From NCBI GenBank assembly GCA_013203755.1, contig JABMPI010000761.1, positions 1 to 10,407 of the forward strand: 10,407 bases of DNA, in the 5' to 3' direction. Numbering within the stretch: the first letter of the stretch is position 1; the number at the start of each line of letters is the position of its first letter. Made by a program: the position numbers and the translations under genes. The notes under the pieces are model-generated. The model did no database searches. It worked only from the letters and a program-made list of their open reading frames with translations, and was not told the origin of the DNA. The stretch is from Bacteroidota bacterium. Its GTDB lineage: Bacteria; Bacteroidota; Bacteroidia; Bacteroidales; Prolixibacteraceae. Below, one piece after another: positions 1-5,628 of this stretch.

Positions 1-1532
1 GCTTTAACCAAGAGGTAATTTTGTTCGCCCAACATAAACGGAATAAACTTTCCACGCACTCGTCCGTCGCCATGTTCACCACTCATCGAACCGCGATATT
101 TTTTTACTAATCCGGCAACTTCATTCATTAAAGTGTCGAAAAGTTTTACATCAGCCGGGTCTTTAAAATTTATTAGCGGACGGAAATGAATTTCGCCGGT
201 GGCAATGTGTGCGTAATAAACACTTTCCAATCCAAGTTTTTTCAAAACTACTTTTAAATCGGCAATATAATCAGGCAAATATTTGGGTAAAACGGCGGTG
301 TCTTCAATTCCGGGAACACCTTTCCGGTCGCCGGGGATATTTGCCAAAAGTCCGAGACCAGCAGTACGGAGTGCCCAAACGCGTTTAATTTTGTCGGCTC
401 CGGTAACCAGCGGAAAATGATATCCTAATCCTGCTTCGCGCAAATCTTTTTCCAAAGCAGCAACTGTATCGTTTAATTCTTTTTCTATATCAAAAGAAAA
501 TTCAATCATTAACATTGCACCCGGATCGCCCTTTACAAAAAAGCGATTTTTATTTTGTTCCCGATTAGCTTTAGTGCACTGCATCACTGTATCATCCATT
601 AATTCAATGGCAGTTGGTTTGTGTTTTAACGCAATCAGGTTTCCCTCGAGCGATTCTTCCAGGGTTTCAAAATGGGCACAAACCAGTCCTTTAAATTTTG
701 GAGGGAGAGGAATGACATTCAATTTAATGCGGTGTGAAAAAGCCAGTGTTCCTTCCGATCCTGCCAGTAATTTGCAAAAATTGAACGTTTCTCCACCTTC
801 TGTGAAAATTTCAGAATTCAATAAAGAATCGATGGCATAACCCATATTTCGTCGGGTTAGTTCCGGTGCCGGAAATTTGTCACGAATCTCCTTCTGGTTT
901 TCAGGGTTGGAGAGAATAACGTTTATGTTTTTGTAAATGGCTTTTTCGAAAAGATTGAGATTGCCATTTAATTTTTGTTGAAATTCATATTTTGTAAGCG
1001 GCTTGAAAGTAGTCTCCGAACCATCGGCAAGAATAGCGTCCACTTCTAAAATATGTTCGCGTACACTTCCATAAACCAAAGAGTGTAATCCACAGGAGTT
1101 ATTCCCAAGCATTCCGCCAATAACACAGCGGTTGGCAGTTGAAGTTTCGGGGCCAAATTGCAAACCGTGTTCAGCAAGAAACTGGTTTAATTCAGCTAAA
1201 ACTACTCCCGGCTCAACAACTACATACTTTTCCTCTATATTGAATTCGAGGATTTTATTCATGTATTTTGAAATGTCGACCACAATGCCGCTACCAACAA
1301 CCTGCCCAGCCAACGAAGTACCACCACCTCGTGGAATAATTGAAGTTCCATTTTCACTTGCAAAAGCAATTATCTTTTTAATATCGGCTACGGACTTTGG
1401 TTTGGTAACGGCCAGAGGCATCTCTTTGTATTGCGAGGCATCCGTTGAATACAAAACACGTTGAACATTATCGATAAAAAGGTCGCCTTCGAGTTGAGAT
1501 TTTAATTCTTTGAATTTTTCCAGCTGGGTCAT
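1..1532 (-). CDS. FAD-linked oxidase (D-lactate/glycolate/2-hydroxyacid dehydrogenase type), 3' end cut by window
   Basis: This is the N-terminal 510 residues of a flavoprotein dehydrogenase that oxidises a 2-hydroxyacid such as D-lactate, glycolate or D-2-hydroxyglutarate. The protein begins MTQLEKFKEL. A PCMH-type FAD-binding domain occupies about residues 35-220, with the FAD-phosphate loop PRGGGTSLAGQ at 67-77 and GGMLGNNSCGLHS around 139-151. The FAD-oxidase C-terminal domain follows, with GEIHFRP and SGEHGDGRVRG close to the window edge; the last of these is highly conserved in the family. Reading continues to position 3 without a stop. In Bacteroidota such proteins are commonly about 900-1000 residues, with a C-terminal 4Fe-4S/CCG (GlpC-like) half, so I expect that half outside the window; this is not seen. 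The start is the ATG at 1530-1532, with a -7-like box 20 bases upstream. The exact substrate cannot be told from sequence. Confidence 0.9.
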   Translation of the reverse strand, partial: MTQLEKFKELKSQLEGDLFIDNVQRVLYSTDASQYKEMPLAVTKPKSVADIKKIIAFASENGTSIIPRGGGTSLAGQVVGSGIVVDISKYMNKILEFNIEEKYVVVEPGVVLAELNQFLAEHGLQFGPETSTANRCVIGGMLGNNSCGLHSLVYGSVREHILEVDAILADGSETTFKPLTKYEFQQKLNGNLNLFEKAIYKNINVILSNPENQKEIRDKFPAPELTRRNMGYAIDSLLNSEIFTEGGETFNFCKLLAGSEGTLAFSHRIKLNVIPLPPKFKGLVCAHFETLEESLEGNLIALKHKPTAIELMDDTVMQCTKANREQNKNRFFVKGDPGAMLMIEFSFDIEKELNDTVAALEKDLREAGLGYHFPLVTGADKIKRVWALRTAGLGLLANIPGDRKGVPGIEDTAVLPKYLPDYIADLKVVLKKLGLESVYYAHIATGEIHFRPLINFKDPADVKLFDTLMNEVAGLVKKYRGSMSGEHGDGRVRGKFIPFMLGEQNYLLVK

Positions 1533-1552
1533 AAAAAATATTATTATGTGTG

Positions 1553-1560
1553 TAAAGTTA
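1553..1560 (-). promoter_or_regulatory. Putative -7 promoter box for the FAD-linked oxidase
   Basis: The minus strand reads TAACTTTA, one base from the Bacteroidota -7 consensus TAnnTTTG, and ends 20 bases before the oxidase ATG. The same octamer lies at a similar distance ahead of the genes starting at 3444 and 5217. No convincing -33 TTG element is visible. Confidence 0.4.
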
Positions 1561-1573
1561 ACAAAAACCTTTT

Positions 1574-1643
1574 CAGTGAAGAGTTGGTGATGACCAGATA
1601 ACAGTGCAAACACATTTAAATTTTGCACAACGCTTCACTGGTC
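1574..1643. repeat. Nested inverted repeat
   Basis: Outer arms CAGTGAAG (1574-1581) and CTTCACTG (1633-1640) enclose inner arms GTGCAAA (1604-1610) and TTTGCAC (1622-1628). GACCAG (1592-1597) can pair alternatively with CTGGTC (1638-1643), so two mutually exclusive folds are possible. It lies just upstream of the oxidase promoter. Its origin is unknown; it may be a degenerate REP/MITE unit. Confidence 0.5.
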
Positions 1644-1659
1644 GTGTTAAAATGATGGT

Positions 1660-1806
1660 TTTTGACTAACCCCGACATTTATGTCGGGGAAATTGTGACA
1701 AACGAAAAACTGGGCTTTAGCCCTTAATGTCAGCGTGTTGGACTAAAGCCCATTGAGTATTGTCATTTTTCAATCTCCGCCATAAATGCCGGAGTTAGTC
1801 ATTTTT
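1660..1806. repeat. Composite palindromic element (BIME-like)
   Basis: Three levels of inverted symmetry are visible. The outer arms are GACTAAC (1664-1670) and GTTAGTC (1794-1800). Each is joined to its own hairpin: CCCCGAC-ATTTAT-GTCGGGG (1670-1689), and CTCCGCC-ATAAAT-GCCGGAG (1775-1794), which has one C-C mismatch. Inner arms ATTGTGACA (1692-1700) and TGTCA...CAAT (1761-1774) pair imperfectly. At the centre TGGGCTTTAG (1711-1720) pairs perfectly with CTAAAGCCCA (1743-1752). Two hairpins in inverted orientation around a core is the layout of a bacterial interspersed mosaic element (paired REPs). No transposase of the RAYT type is in the window. Confidence 0.7.
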
Positions 1807-1880
1807 AGTACGTTTTCACACAGCTGTGAAACATGGTATAAAACGCCAGATTGTTCTGAGTTGATATTTCGGATGAGGCA

Positions 1881-1947
1881 CGAATGAATTGAAAATCAGC
1901 AAAGCTAAATCTGTTATTTTTAGGAACTGATTTCTCCTCATTCTTCG
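1881..1947. repeat. Imperfect inverted repeat
   Basis: The left arm, starting CGAATGAATT at 1881 and ending AAATCAG at 1899, pairs imperfectly with 1927-1947 (CTGATTTCTCC...CTTCG). Mismatches and a small gap make it weaker than its neighbours. It is probably a decayed copy of the same sort of palindromic element. Confidence 0.35.
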
Positions 1948-1954
1948 TCGAAAT

Positions 1955-2216
1955 GATATGTCATGCGAATCGAGGGTTGAAATGTATTTATAGAAAATGA
2001 TAAAGGGTGAATTGGAACAGATTGCTTCGTCATTCTTCCTCGCAATGACGACAATAATTGGTATTTTGGGGATGGTCAGGCTGGTGGCTTCGCCACCAGC
2101 CTGACCATCCCTTACATAATCGATATTGCGCCATTGCGAGGTGCAACCGAAGCAATCTATTGTAATAAACACCGGGTTAATAACGAAATGATTTCAACCC
2201 TTGATTCACATATATC
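1955..2216. repeat. MITE-like nested palindrome with a 20-bp perfect central hairpin
   Basis: About 260 bases show nested symmetry at three levels. The outermost arms are 1967-1983 and 2191-2207 (17 bases, one mismatch), extendable with gaps to 1955 and 2216. The middle arms are AGATTGCTTCG (2019-2029) with CGAAGCAATCT (2148-2158), and CCTCGCAATG (2038-2047) with CATTGCGAGG (2132-2141). At the centre, 2069-2088 pairs perfectly with 2092-2111 around a TTC loop. The GATTGCTTCG...CTCGCAATGAC theme is, from memory, a common intergenic repeat in many bacteria. There is no internal gene and no clear target-site duplication. Confidence 0.7.
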
Positions 2217-2256
2217 AGAAAAAAACACAAAGAATTAAATCTACCTTTCCATTCAA

Positions 2257-3444
2257 TTATTCCACCCTCTGCAAAATCTCGCCAGAGGTTTTGTCCTTCA
2301 AAATCAATTTTTTACGGCCATCGGGAAGTAACTCTTCTTTAACCAACCAATTATTTTCGTCGTATTCCACAAATGCCGAAAGCGGTTCTACATTCTCTTT
2401 TCCACGCCACTCTTTAAATTCGATGGGTTCCCATTTTTTTGTTTTTGCCGATTTATAACAGGCATCCATAATTGCATTTACAATATAACCATCGTAAAAA
2501 TCTTCAGTAGGTTGTTTTCCTGCTTCAATAGAATCAAACATATCGGCAAACATACAGTTGTAACCCAATTCATGAACCTCATCGCCAACCGGGAATAACC
2601 ACCCTTTATCGGTTTCAGCTTTCTCTACTACATAACCTTTTTGCCCGACTGCAGAAAATATTTCTAATCCCGTTCGCAAAAAACTATCAATACGAATTGA
2701 ACCATCAATGCCGGCAACTTCATCTTTTAACTCCATTCCACCGCGGAAACACCAGCTCACCTCAAATTGCCCGATTGCTCCATTTTGGTAGCGCACCAAT
2801 CCAATGGCATTGTCTTCAGCTGCAATGGGTTTTACCTGTGTATCGGCCCAGCAAACAACTTCAACGGGGCGAATATCTTTACCTATAAAACTACGTCCAA
2901 TCTCAATACAGTGGCAACCCAAATCGATAATTGCTCCCCCACCCGATTCTTCAGGATTCCAGAACCAATCGCTGTGTGGTCCGGGATGTGCTTCACGCGA
3001 ACGCACCCAATTTACTTTACCAATTGCACCATTTACAACAGACTCGTGTGCTTTAAGATGTTTCGGCGTGTAAACCAAATCTTCCAAATATCCATGAAAA
3101 ACACCAGCCTCTTCAACCTTTTGCAGAATCTCCCAGGCTTCTTCTGCATTTCTCGCCAGCGGCTTGGTACACAAAACTGCCTTGCCCGCATCTACTGCAG
3201 CAAAAATTGCTTCTTTATGCAAATTATTTGGTAACCCAACCACAACAACATCCACATCAGGATCCGAAACCGCCTCTTGCAAACTGGTTGTCGATTTTGG
3301 AATATTATTCTCTTTGGCAAATTTTGCTCCACGTTCTTCGGTGCGCGAATAAACAGTTACAACTTTATCGCGGCTGCGTAATCCGTGTAACGACATGGTA
3401 TAAAAAGTACCGATTAACCCGGTACCAAGCATTGCTATTTTCAT
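2257..3444 (-). CDS. Gfo/Idh/MocA family NAD(P)-dependent oxidoreductase
   Basis: A cytoplasmic 395-residue dehydrogenase of the glucose-fructose oxidoreductase/inositol dehydrogenase family, which oxidises or reduces a sugar or cyclitol hydroxyl. The N-terminal Rossmann fold begins MKIAMLGTGLIG, with the dinucleotide loop GTGLIG at 7-12. TKPLA at 93-97 is the counterpart of the family EKP motif, with Lys94 as the conserved lysine; Thr in place of Glu is a variant. GGGAIIDLGCHCIEIG starts at 168 and matches the catalytic-domain pattern GGG...DxGxH, with Asp174 and His178. The C-terminal alpha/beta domain ends with the usual DFYDGYIVNAIMDACYKSA helix, and about 60 further residues carry charged sequence. 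There is no signal peptide, unlike many secreted Bacteroidota members. The start has only a weak ribosome site; a -7-like box lies 26 bases upstream. The substrate is unknown. The gene stands alone, divergent from apbE. Confidence 0.92.
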   Translation of the reverse strand: MKIAMLGTGLIGTFYTMSLHGLRSRDKVVTVYSRTEERGAKFAKENNIPKSTTSLQEAVSDPDVDVVVVGLPNNLHKEAIFAAVDAGKAVLCTKPLARNAEEAWEILQKVEEAGVFHGYLEDLVYTPKHLKAHESVVNGAIGKVNWVRSREAHPGPHSDWFWNPEESGGGAIIDLGCHCIEIGRSFIGKDIRPVEVVCWADTQVKPIAAEDNAIGLVRYQNGAIGQFEVSWCFRGGMELKDEVAGIDGSIRIDSFLRTGLEIFSAVGQKGYVVEKAETDKGWLFPVGDEVHELGYNCMFADMFDSIEAGKQPTEDFYDGYIVNAIMDACYKSAKTKKWEPIEFKEWRGKENVEPLSAFVEYDENNWLVKEELLPDGRKKLILKDKTSGEILQRVE

Positions 3445-3470
3445 TGTTTTAGATTTTATTGATTTTGTGC

Positions 3471-3478
3471 TAAAGTTA
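3471..3478 (-). promoter_or_regulatory. Putative -7 promoter box for the Gfo/Idh/MocA gene
   Basis: The minus strand reads TAACTTTA, 26 bases before the ATG at 3444, identical to the boxes ahead of the genes starting at 1532 and 5217. It resembles TAnnTTTG with the last base changed. No clear -33 element is seen. Confidence 0.4.
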
Positions 3479-3544
3479 ATAATTGAATTTTTATGATTAA
3501 ATTATTTAGGGCTAAAAACACTATTCGTCATTTATTTTTTTAAA

Positions 3545-3564
3545 CCGTTGGATAAATCCAACGG
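3545..3564. repeat. REP-like hairpin with ATAAAT loop
   Basis: CCGTTGG (3545-3551) and CCAACGG (3558-3564) form a perfect 7-bp stem around ATAAAT. It lies in the divergent gap between the Gfo/Idh gene and apbE, 31 bases before a second hairpin with the same loop. A T run precedes it on the plus strand and AAAAG follows, so on the minus strand it could also slow polymerase, but no gene on either strand ends here. A terminator role is therefore unlikely. Confidence 0.6.
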
Positions 3565-3595
3565 CAAAAGATAGTTAGCATCAGATACAATTTTA

Positions 3596-3629
3596 TCAAT
3601 TGCCGTCAGATAAATCTGACGGCAATTGA
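3596..3629. repeat. REP-like perfect 14-bp hairpin with ATAAAT loop
   Basis: TCAATTGCCGTCAG (3596-3609) pairs perfectly with CTGACGGCAATTGA (3616-3629) around the loop ATAAAT (3610-3615). It ends 37 bases before the candidate -7 box of apbE. It shares loop sequence, but not stem sequence, with the hairpins at 3545, 1670 and 1775. Confidence 0.7.
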
Positions 3630-3666
3630 ATCAATATTAGATCGCTGGACTTTAGTACATTTTTCT

Positions 3667-3674
3667 TAATTTCG
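3667..3674 (+). promoter_or_regulatory. Possible -7 promoter box for apbE
   Basis: TAATTTCG differs from TAnnTTTG at one position and ends 22 bases before the apbE ATG, a spacing like that of the other candidate boxes in this window. The leader between box and start is A-rich. Confidence 0.3.
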
Positions 3675-3696
3675 CCCACAACTCAATTTCAAAAAA

Positions 3697-4695
3697 ATGA
3701 AGACAAATTTATTCATCATATTTATTCTTACCCTAACGCTAAACGGTTGTCAAAAAAATGCAAAATACATCTATAACAAAGGTTTTGCGTATGGAACCAT
3801 GTACAGCATTATTTATCAGAGTCCCAATGGCAAAGATTATCAGGAAGAAATTACGGAAAAGTTTCAGGAGTACACGATGATTTTTTCGCCTTACGAAGCG
3901 GAATCAACCATTTCGAAAGTAAATAGAAATGAGAATGCAAAGTTAGAACCTGTATTTATTACTTGTTTTGAGCGAGCTATGGAAATTTCAAAAATTACAA
4001 ACGGGGCTTTTGATATTACAGCTGGTTCGTTAGTAAATGCCTGGGGATTTGGACCCGACGAAAGAAAAAAAATGACACCTGAAATTGTTGAAAGCCTAAA
4101 ATTAATTACCGGTTACAAAAAAATTCAAATAAAAAATAAAAAAATCCTGAAAGAAAATCCTGAAATAAAATTGGATATGAACGCTATTTCAAAAGGTTTT
4201 ACAAGCGATTTATTAGCCAGTTTCCTTAAAGAGAAAGGGTGCAAAAATTATATGGTTGAAATTGGTGGCGAAGTGGTTGCCAAGGGCAAAAATGCAAAAC
4301 GAAAAATCTGGACCATCGGAATTAGCAAACCAGCTGAAGATATTCTGGTTTCAACCAGCGATTTACAAGCGAAAATTCAATTGCCTGACCTTGCAATGGC
4401 AACCTCAGGAAATTACCGAAATTTTTATGTTGAAGACGGGAAAAAATATGCGCACACCATCGACCCAAAAACTGGTTATCCGGTACAACACAGTTTGTTA
4501 AGCACTACAGTTTTGGCGAAAGATTGTATGACTGCCGATGCATTTGCCACAGCCTTTATGGTTTTAGGAATGGATTTGGGTGTGGAAGTTGCCCGACTGG
4601 TTCCTGAAATTGAAATCTATTTTATTTATGCCGATGAGCAAGGAAATAATCAGGTTTATATGTCGGAGGGATTTGGACAGTATTTGGTAAAATAA
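3697..4695 (+). CDS. apbE: FAD:protein FMN transferase (ApbE), lipoprotein
   Basis: This 332-residue enzyme cleaves FAD and attaches FMN covalently to a Ser/Thr of target proteins outside the cytoplasmic membrane, typically Na+-NQR or Rnf subunits. A lipoprotein signal spans residues 1-18, with lipobox LNGC and Cys18. Family motifs follow in order: GTMYSI (33-38), FSPYEAESTISKVN (63-76), FDITAGSLVNAWGFG (105-119), LDMNAISKGF (159-168) and MVEIGGEV (186-193). MATSGNYRNFY begins at 234, AHTIDPKTGYPV covers 252-263, and CMTADAFATAF covers 277-287, containing the acidic/Thr metal-binding region. The length is normal and nothing is missing. LDMNAISKG replaces the proteobacterial DLGGIAKG, as is usual in Bacteroidota to my knowledge. 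No NQR or Rnf genes are in the window, so the acceptor is unknown. It faces a small membrane-protein gene convergently. Confidence 0.95.
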   Translation: MKTNLFIIFILTLTLNGCQKNAKYIYNKGFAYGTMYSIIYQSPNGKDYQEEITEKFQEYTMIFSPYEAESTISKVNRNENAKLEPVFITCFERAMEISKITNGAFDITAGSLVNAWGFGPDERKKMTPEIVESLKLITGYKKIQIKNKKILKENPEIKLDMNAISKGFTSDLLASFLKEKGCKNYMVEIGGEVVAKGKNAKRKIWTIGISKPAEDILVSTSDLQAKIQLPDLAMATSGNYRNFYVEDGKKYAHTIDPKTGYPVQHSLLSTTVLAKDCMTADAFATAFMVLGMDLGVEVARLVPEIEIYFIYADEQGNNQVYMSEGFGQYLVK

Positions 4696-4708
4696 AACTC
4701 CCAATGTA

Positions 4709-4777
4709 AAATATCCAATACTCAATTTCCAAATAAAAGAAGTTCTTTTTTACTTGAAAATTCATTATTGGATATTT
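4709..4777. terminator. Long imperfect hairpin between convergent genes, likely bidirectional terminator
   Basis: AAATATCCAATA (4709-4720) pairs perfectly with TATTGGATATTT (4766-4777). The intervening bases also pair imperfectly (CAATTTCCAAATAAAAGAA against the segment reading GTTCTTTTTTACTTG...), giving a stem of about 30 pairs with a small loop. It starts 13 bases after the apbE stop and ends 23 bases from the stop of the convergent small gene. That position suits termination in both directions. The stem is very AU-rich, so the call rests mainly on symmetry and position. Confidence 0.55.
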
Positions 4778-4800
4778 CTTCTAATTTCAAAAAAAACCAG

Positions 4801-5049
4801 TTATTTACCGGCTTTCATATCTTGAGCAAAGGTTACTTTCTTAAATTTAATTTTTTCCCAGGCTTTTTTCTGATCTAACTTTTCCTGTGTTTGAATGCAG
4901 TACACGCCTTGACTTTTCAAGTATTTATTTCCACTTACATGCGTATTTGGAAACTTACCTCCCTTTTTTAGCAATATTGTAATTGCCATACCAACCATTG
5001 CTATGGCCACCAAAGCAACTGCCAATAATATAACTTTTAATAGTTCCAT
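4801..5049 (-). CDS. Small single-span membrane protein of unknown function
   Basis: An 82-residue protein with one N-terminal membrane segment (about residues 4-27, VILLAVALVAIAMVGMAITI region) followed by KKGGKFPNTHVSGNKYLKSQ, a single Cys at 51 (GVYCIQTQ) and a lysine-rich tail. From memory, short Bacteroidota proteins with a membrane helix followed by KKGGxF, a His/Asn-Lys segment and one or a few Cys are often found near apbE; this is not verified. It is not NqrM, which has a cluster of cysteines that is absent here. The start ATG is supported by AGAGAAG just upstream and an exact TAnnTTTG match 20 bases upstream. It is convergent with apbE and divergent from the gene at 5217. Confidence 0.75.
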   Translation of the reverse strand: MELLKVILLAVALVAIAMVGMAITILLKKGGKFPNTHVSGNKYLKSQGVYCIQTQEKLDQKKAWEKIKFKKVTFAQDMKAGK

Positions 5050-5069
5050 TTTCTTCTCTGTTTCAACTA

Positions 5070-5077
5070 CAAAAATA
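5070..5077 (-). promoter_or_regulatory. Putative -7 promoter box for the 82-residue membrane protein
   Basis: The minus strand reads TATTTTTG, an exact match to TAnnTTTG, ending 20 bases before the ATG at 5049. This supports the 82-residue frame being a real, independently transcribed gene. Confidence 0.5.
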
Positions 5078-5182
5078 GATTTTTCTTTTTAGAATTCTCT
5101 ATTTAAATAGCCAGTTTAACGGTGAATTGTTGTAGTTGGTCTAAAAATTAAGATTCACCAAAATTATTCAGGCTATATTTAG

Positions 5183-5190
5183 TAACTTTA
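5183..5190 (+). promoter_or_regulatory. Putative -7 promoter box for the 5217-8075 gene cluster
   Basis: TAACTTTA ends 26 bases before the ATG at 5217, with the same sequence and nearly the same spacing as the boxes ahead of the genes at 1532 and 3444. It would drive the first gene and possibly the three downstream ones. No -33 element is recognisable. Confidence 0.4.
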
Positions 5191-5216
5191 TTACTTAACA
5201 AAAAACCAAAAAGATC

Positions 5217-5576
5217 ATGGAAAGACACATTAACGTAGTAGCCGCCCTCCAAATTGGGTATAGTATTTTAGGACTTGTAATTGGAATTATATTATTTACA
5301 GTACTTCATTTTGTAGGTGATTTTGTTGATGAACATGAAGCTGAAATGGTGCTGTCGATTGTTGCCAATATTATGATAGTTATGTTTGTAGTTTTGAGTA
5401 TTCCAGGAATTATTGCCGGGATGGGTTTGTTTAAACGAAAAGAATGGGCTCGCATTTTAACACTTATTCTTTCTGTTCTGCATCTTTTGAGTTTCCCAAT
5501 AGGAACTGCTGTTGGAATCTATTCTATTTGGGCTTTGGTACAACCCGAAAATGTGGAAGCGTTTAAAAATGAGTAA
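5217..5576 (+). CDS. Small polytopic membrane protein, unknown function
   Basis: A 119-residue integral membrane protein. Hydrophobic segments lie at about 8-33, 44-71 and 79-108; the last is long enough for two short spans around the FPIGTAVGIYSIWAL segment (93-107). An acidic loop, DFVDEHEAE, sits at 35-43 and a basic KRKEWAR at 73-79 on the opposite side. I recognise the general shape (MERHxNVVAALxIG at the N-terminus, LFKRKEWARI and FPIGTAxGIYxxW later) as a common uncharacterised bacterial family, but know no function. It is first of four plus-strand genes; 52 bases separate it from the secreted-protein gene. The start is the first ATG after a -7-like box, with AAAAAG just upstream. Confidence 0.8.
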   Translation: MERHINVVAALQIGYSILGLVIGIILFTVLHFVGDFVDEHEAEMVLSIVANIMIVMFVVLSIPGIIAGMGLFKRKEWARILTLILSVLHLLSFPIGTAVGIYSIWALVQPENVEAFKNE

Positions 5577-5628
5577 CACGGAGTGGTTCATTCTGACACA
5601 AAAAATTCCTATCTTAAAAGGAAAAACC

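Larger units (their letters stand above)
1533..2256. other. 724-base gene-free interval filled with stacked inverted repeats
   Basis: No believable gene lies here. The one longer open frame (minus, 1816-2172) runs straight through palindromic repeats and resembles no protein I know. Apart from the promoter-proximal bases at the left, the interval is a series of inverted-repeat modules at about 1574-1643, 1660-1806, 1814-1831, 1881-1947 and 1955-2216, each listed separately below where it is strong enough. Both flanking genes are on the minus strand, so the interval lies downstream of the Gfo/Idh gene and upstream of the FAD oxidase. Confidence 0.7.

Noticed and set aside
574..1464. Plus-strand open frames antisense to the FAD oxidase
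   Set aside because: They are shadows of the strongly conserved minus-strand oxidase frame, with no recognisable protein features.
1814..1831. TTTCACA-CAGC-TGTGAAA palindrome as a CRP-type operator, or as vector-derived sequence
   Set aside because: The half-sites are in the wrong order for a TGTGA-N6-TCACA site, no promoter lies near, and the similarity to lac-region vector sequence is too short. It is treated as part of the repeat mosaic.
1816..2172. Minus-strand open frame of 118 codons
   Set aside because: It lies wholly within palindromic repeats, including the 20-bp hairpin, has a composition unlike the neighbouring proteins, and resembles no known family.
1660..2216. CRISPR array
   Set aside because: The repeats are inverted and of differing sequence, without regular direct repeats or spacers, and no cas gene is present.
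2697..3452. Several plus-strand open frames antisense to the Gfo/Idh gene
   Set aside because: The minus-strand frame is a clear full-length dehydrogenase; the plus-strand frames have no family features or promoters.
5512..5628. N-terminal extension of the secreted protein from the ATG at 5512
   Set aside because: It overlaps the preceding membrane-protein gene, and the signal peptide and ribosome site fit the ATG at 5629.
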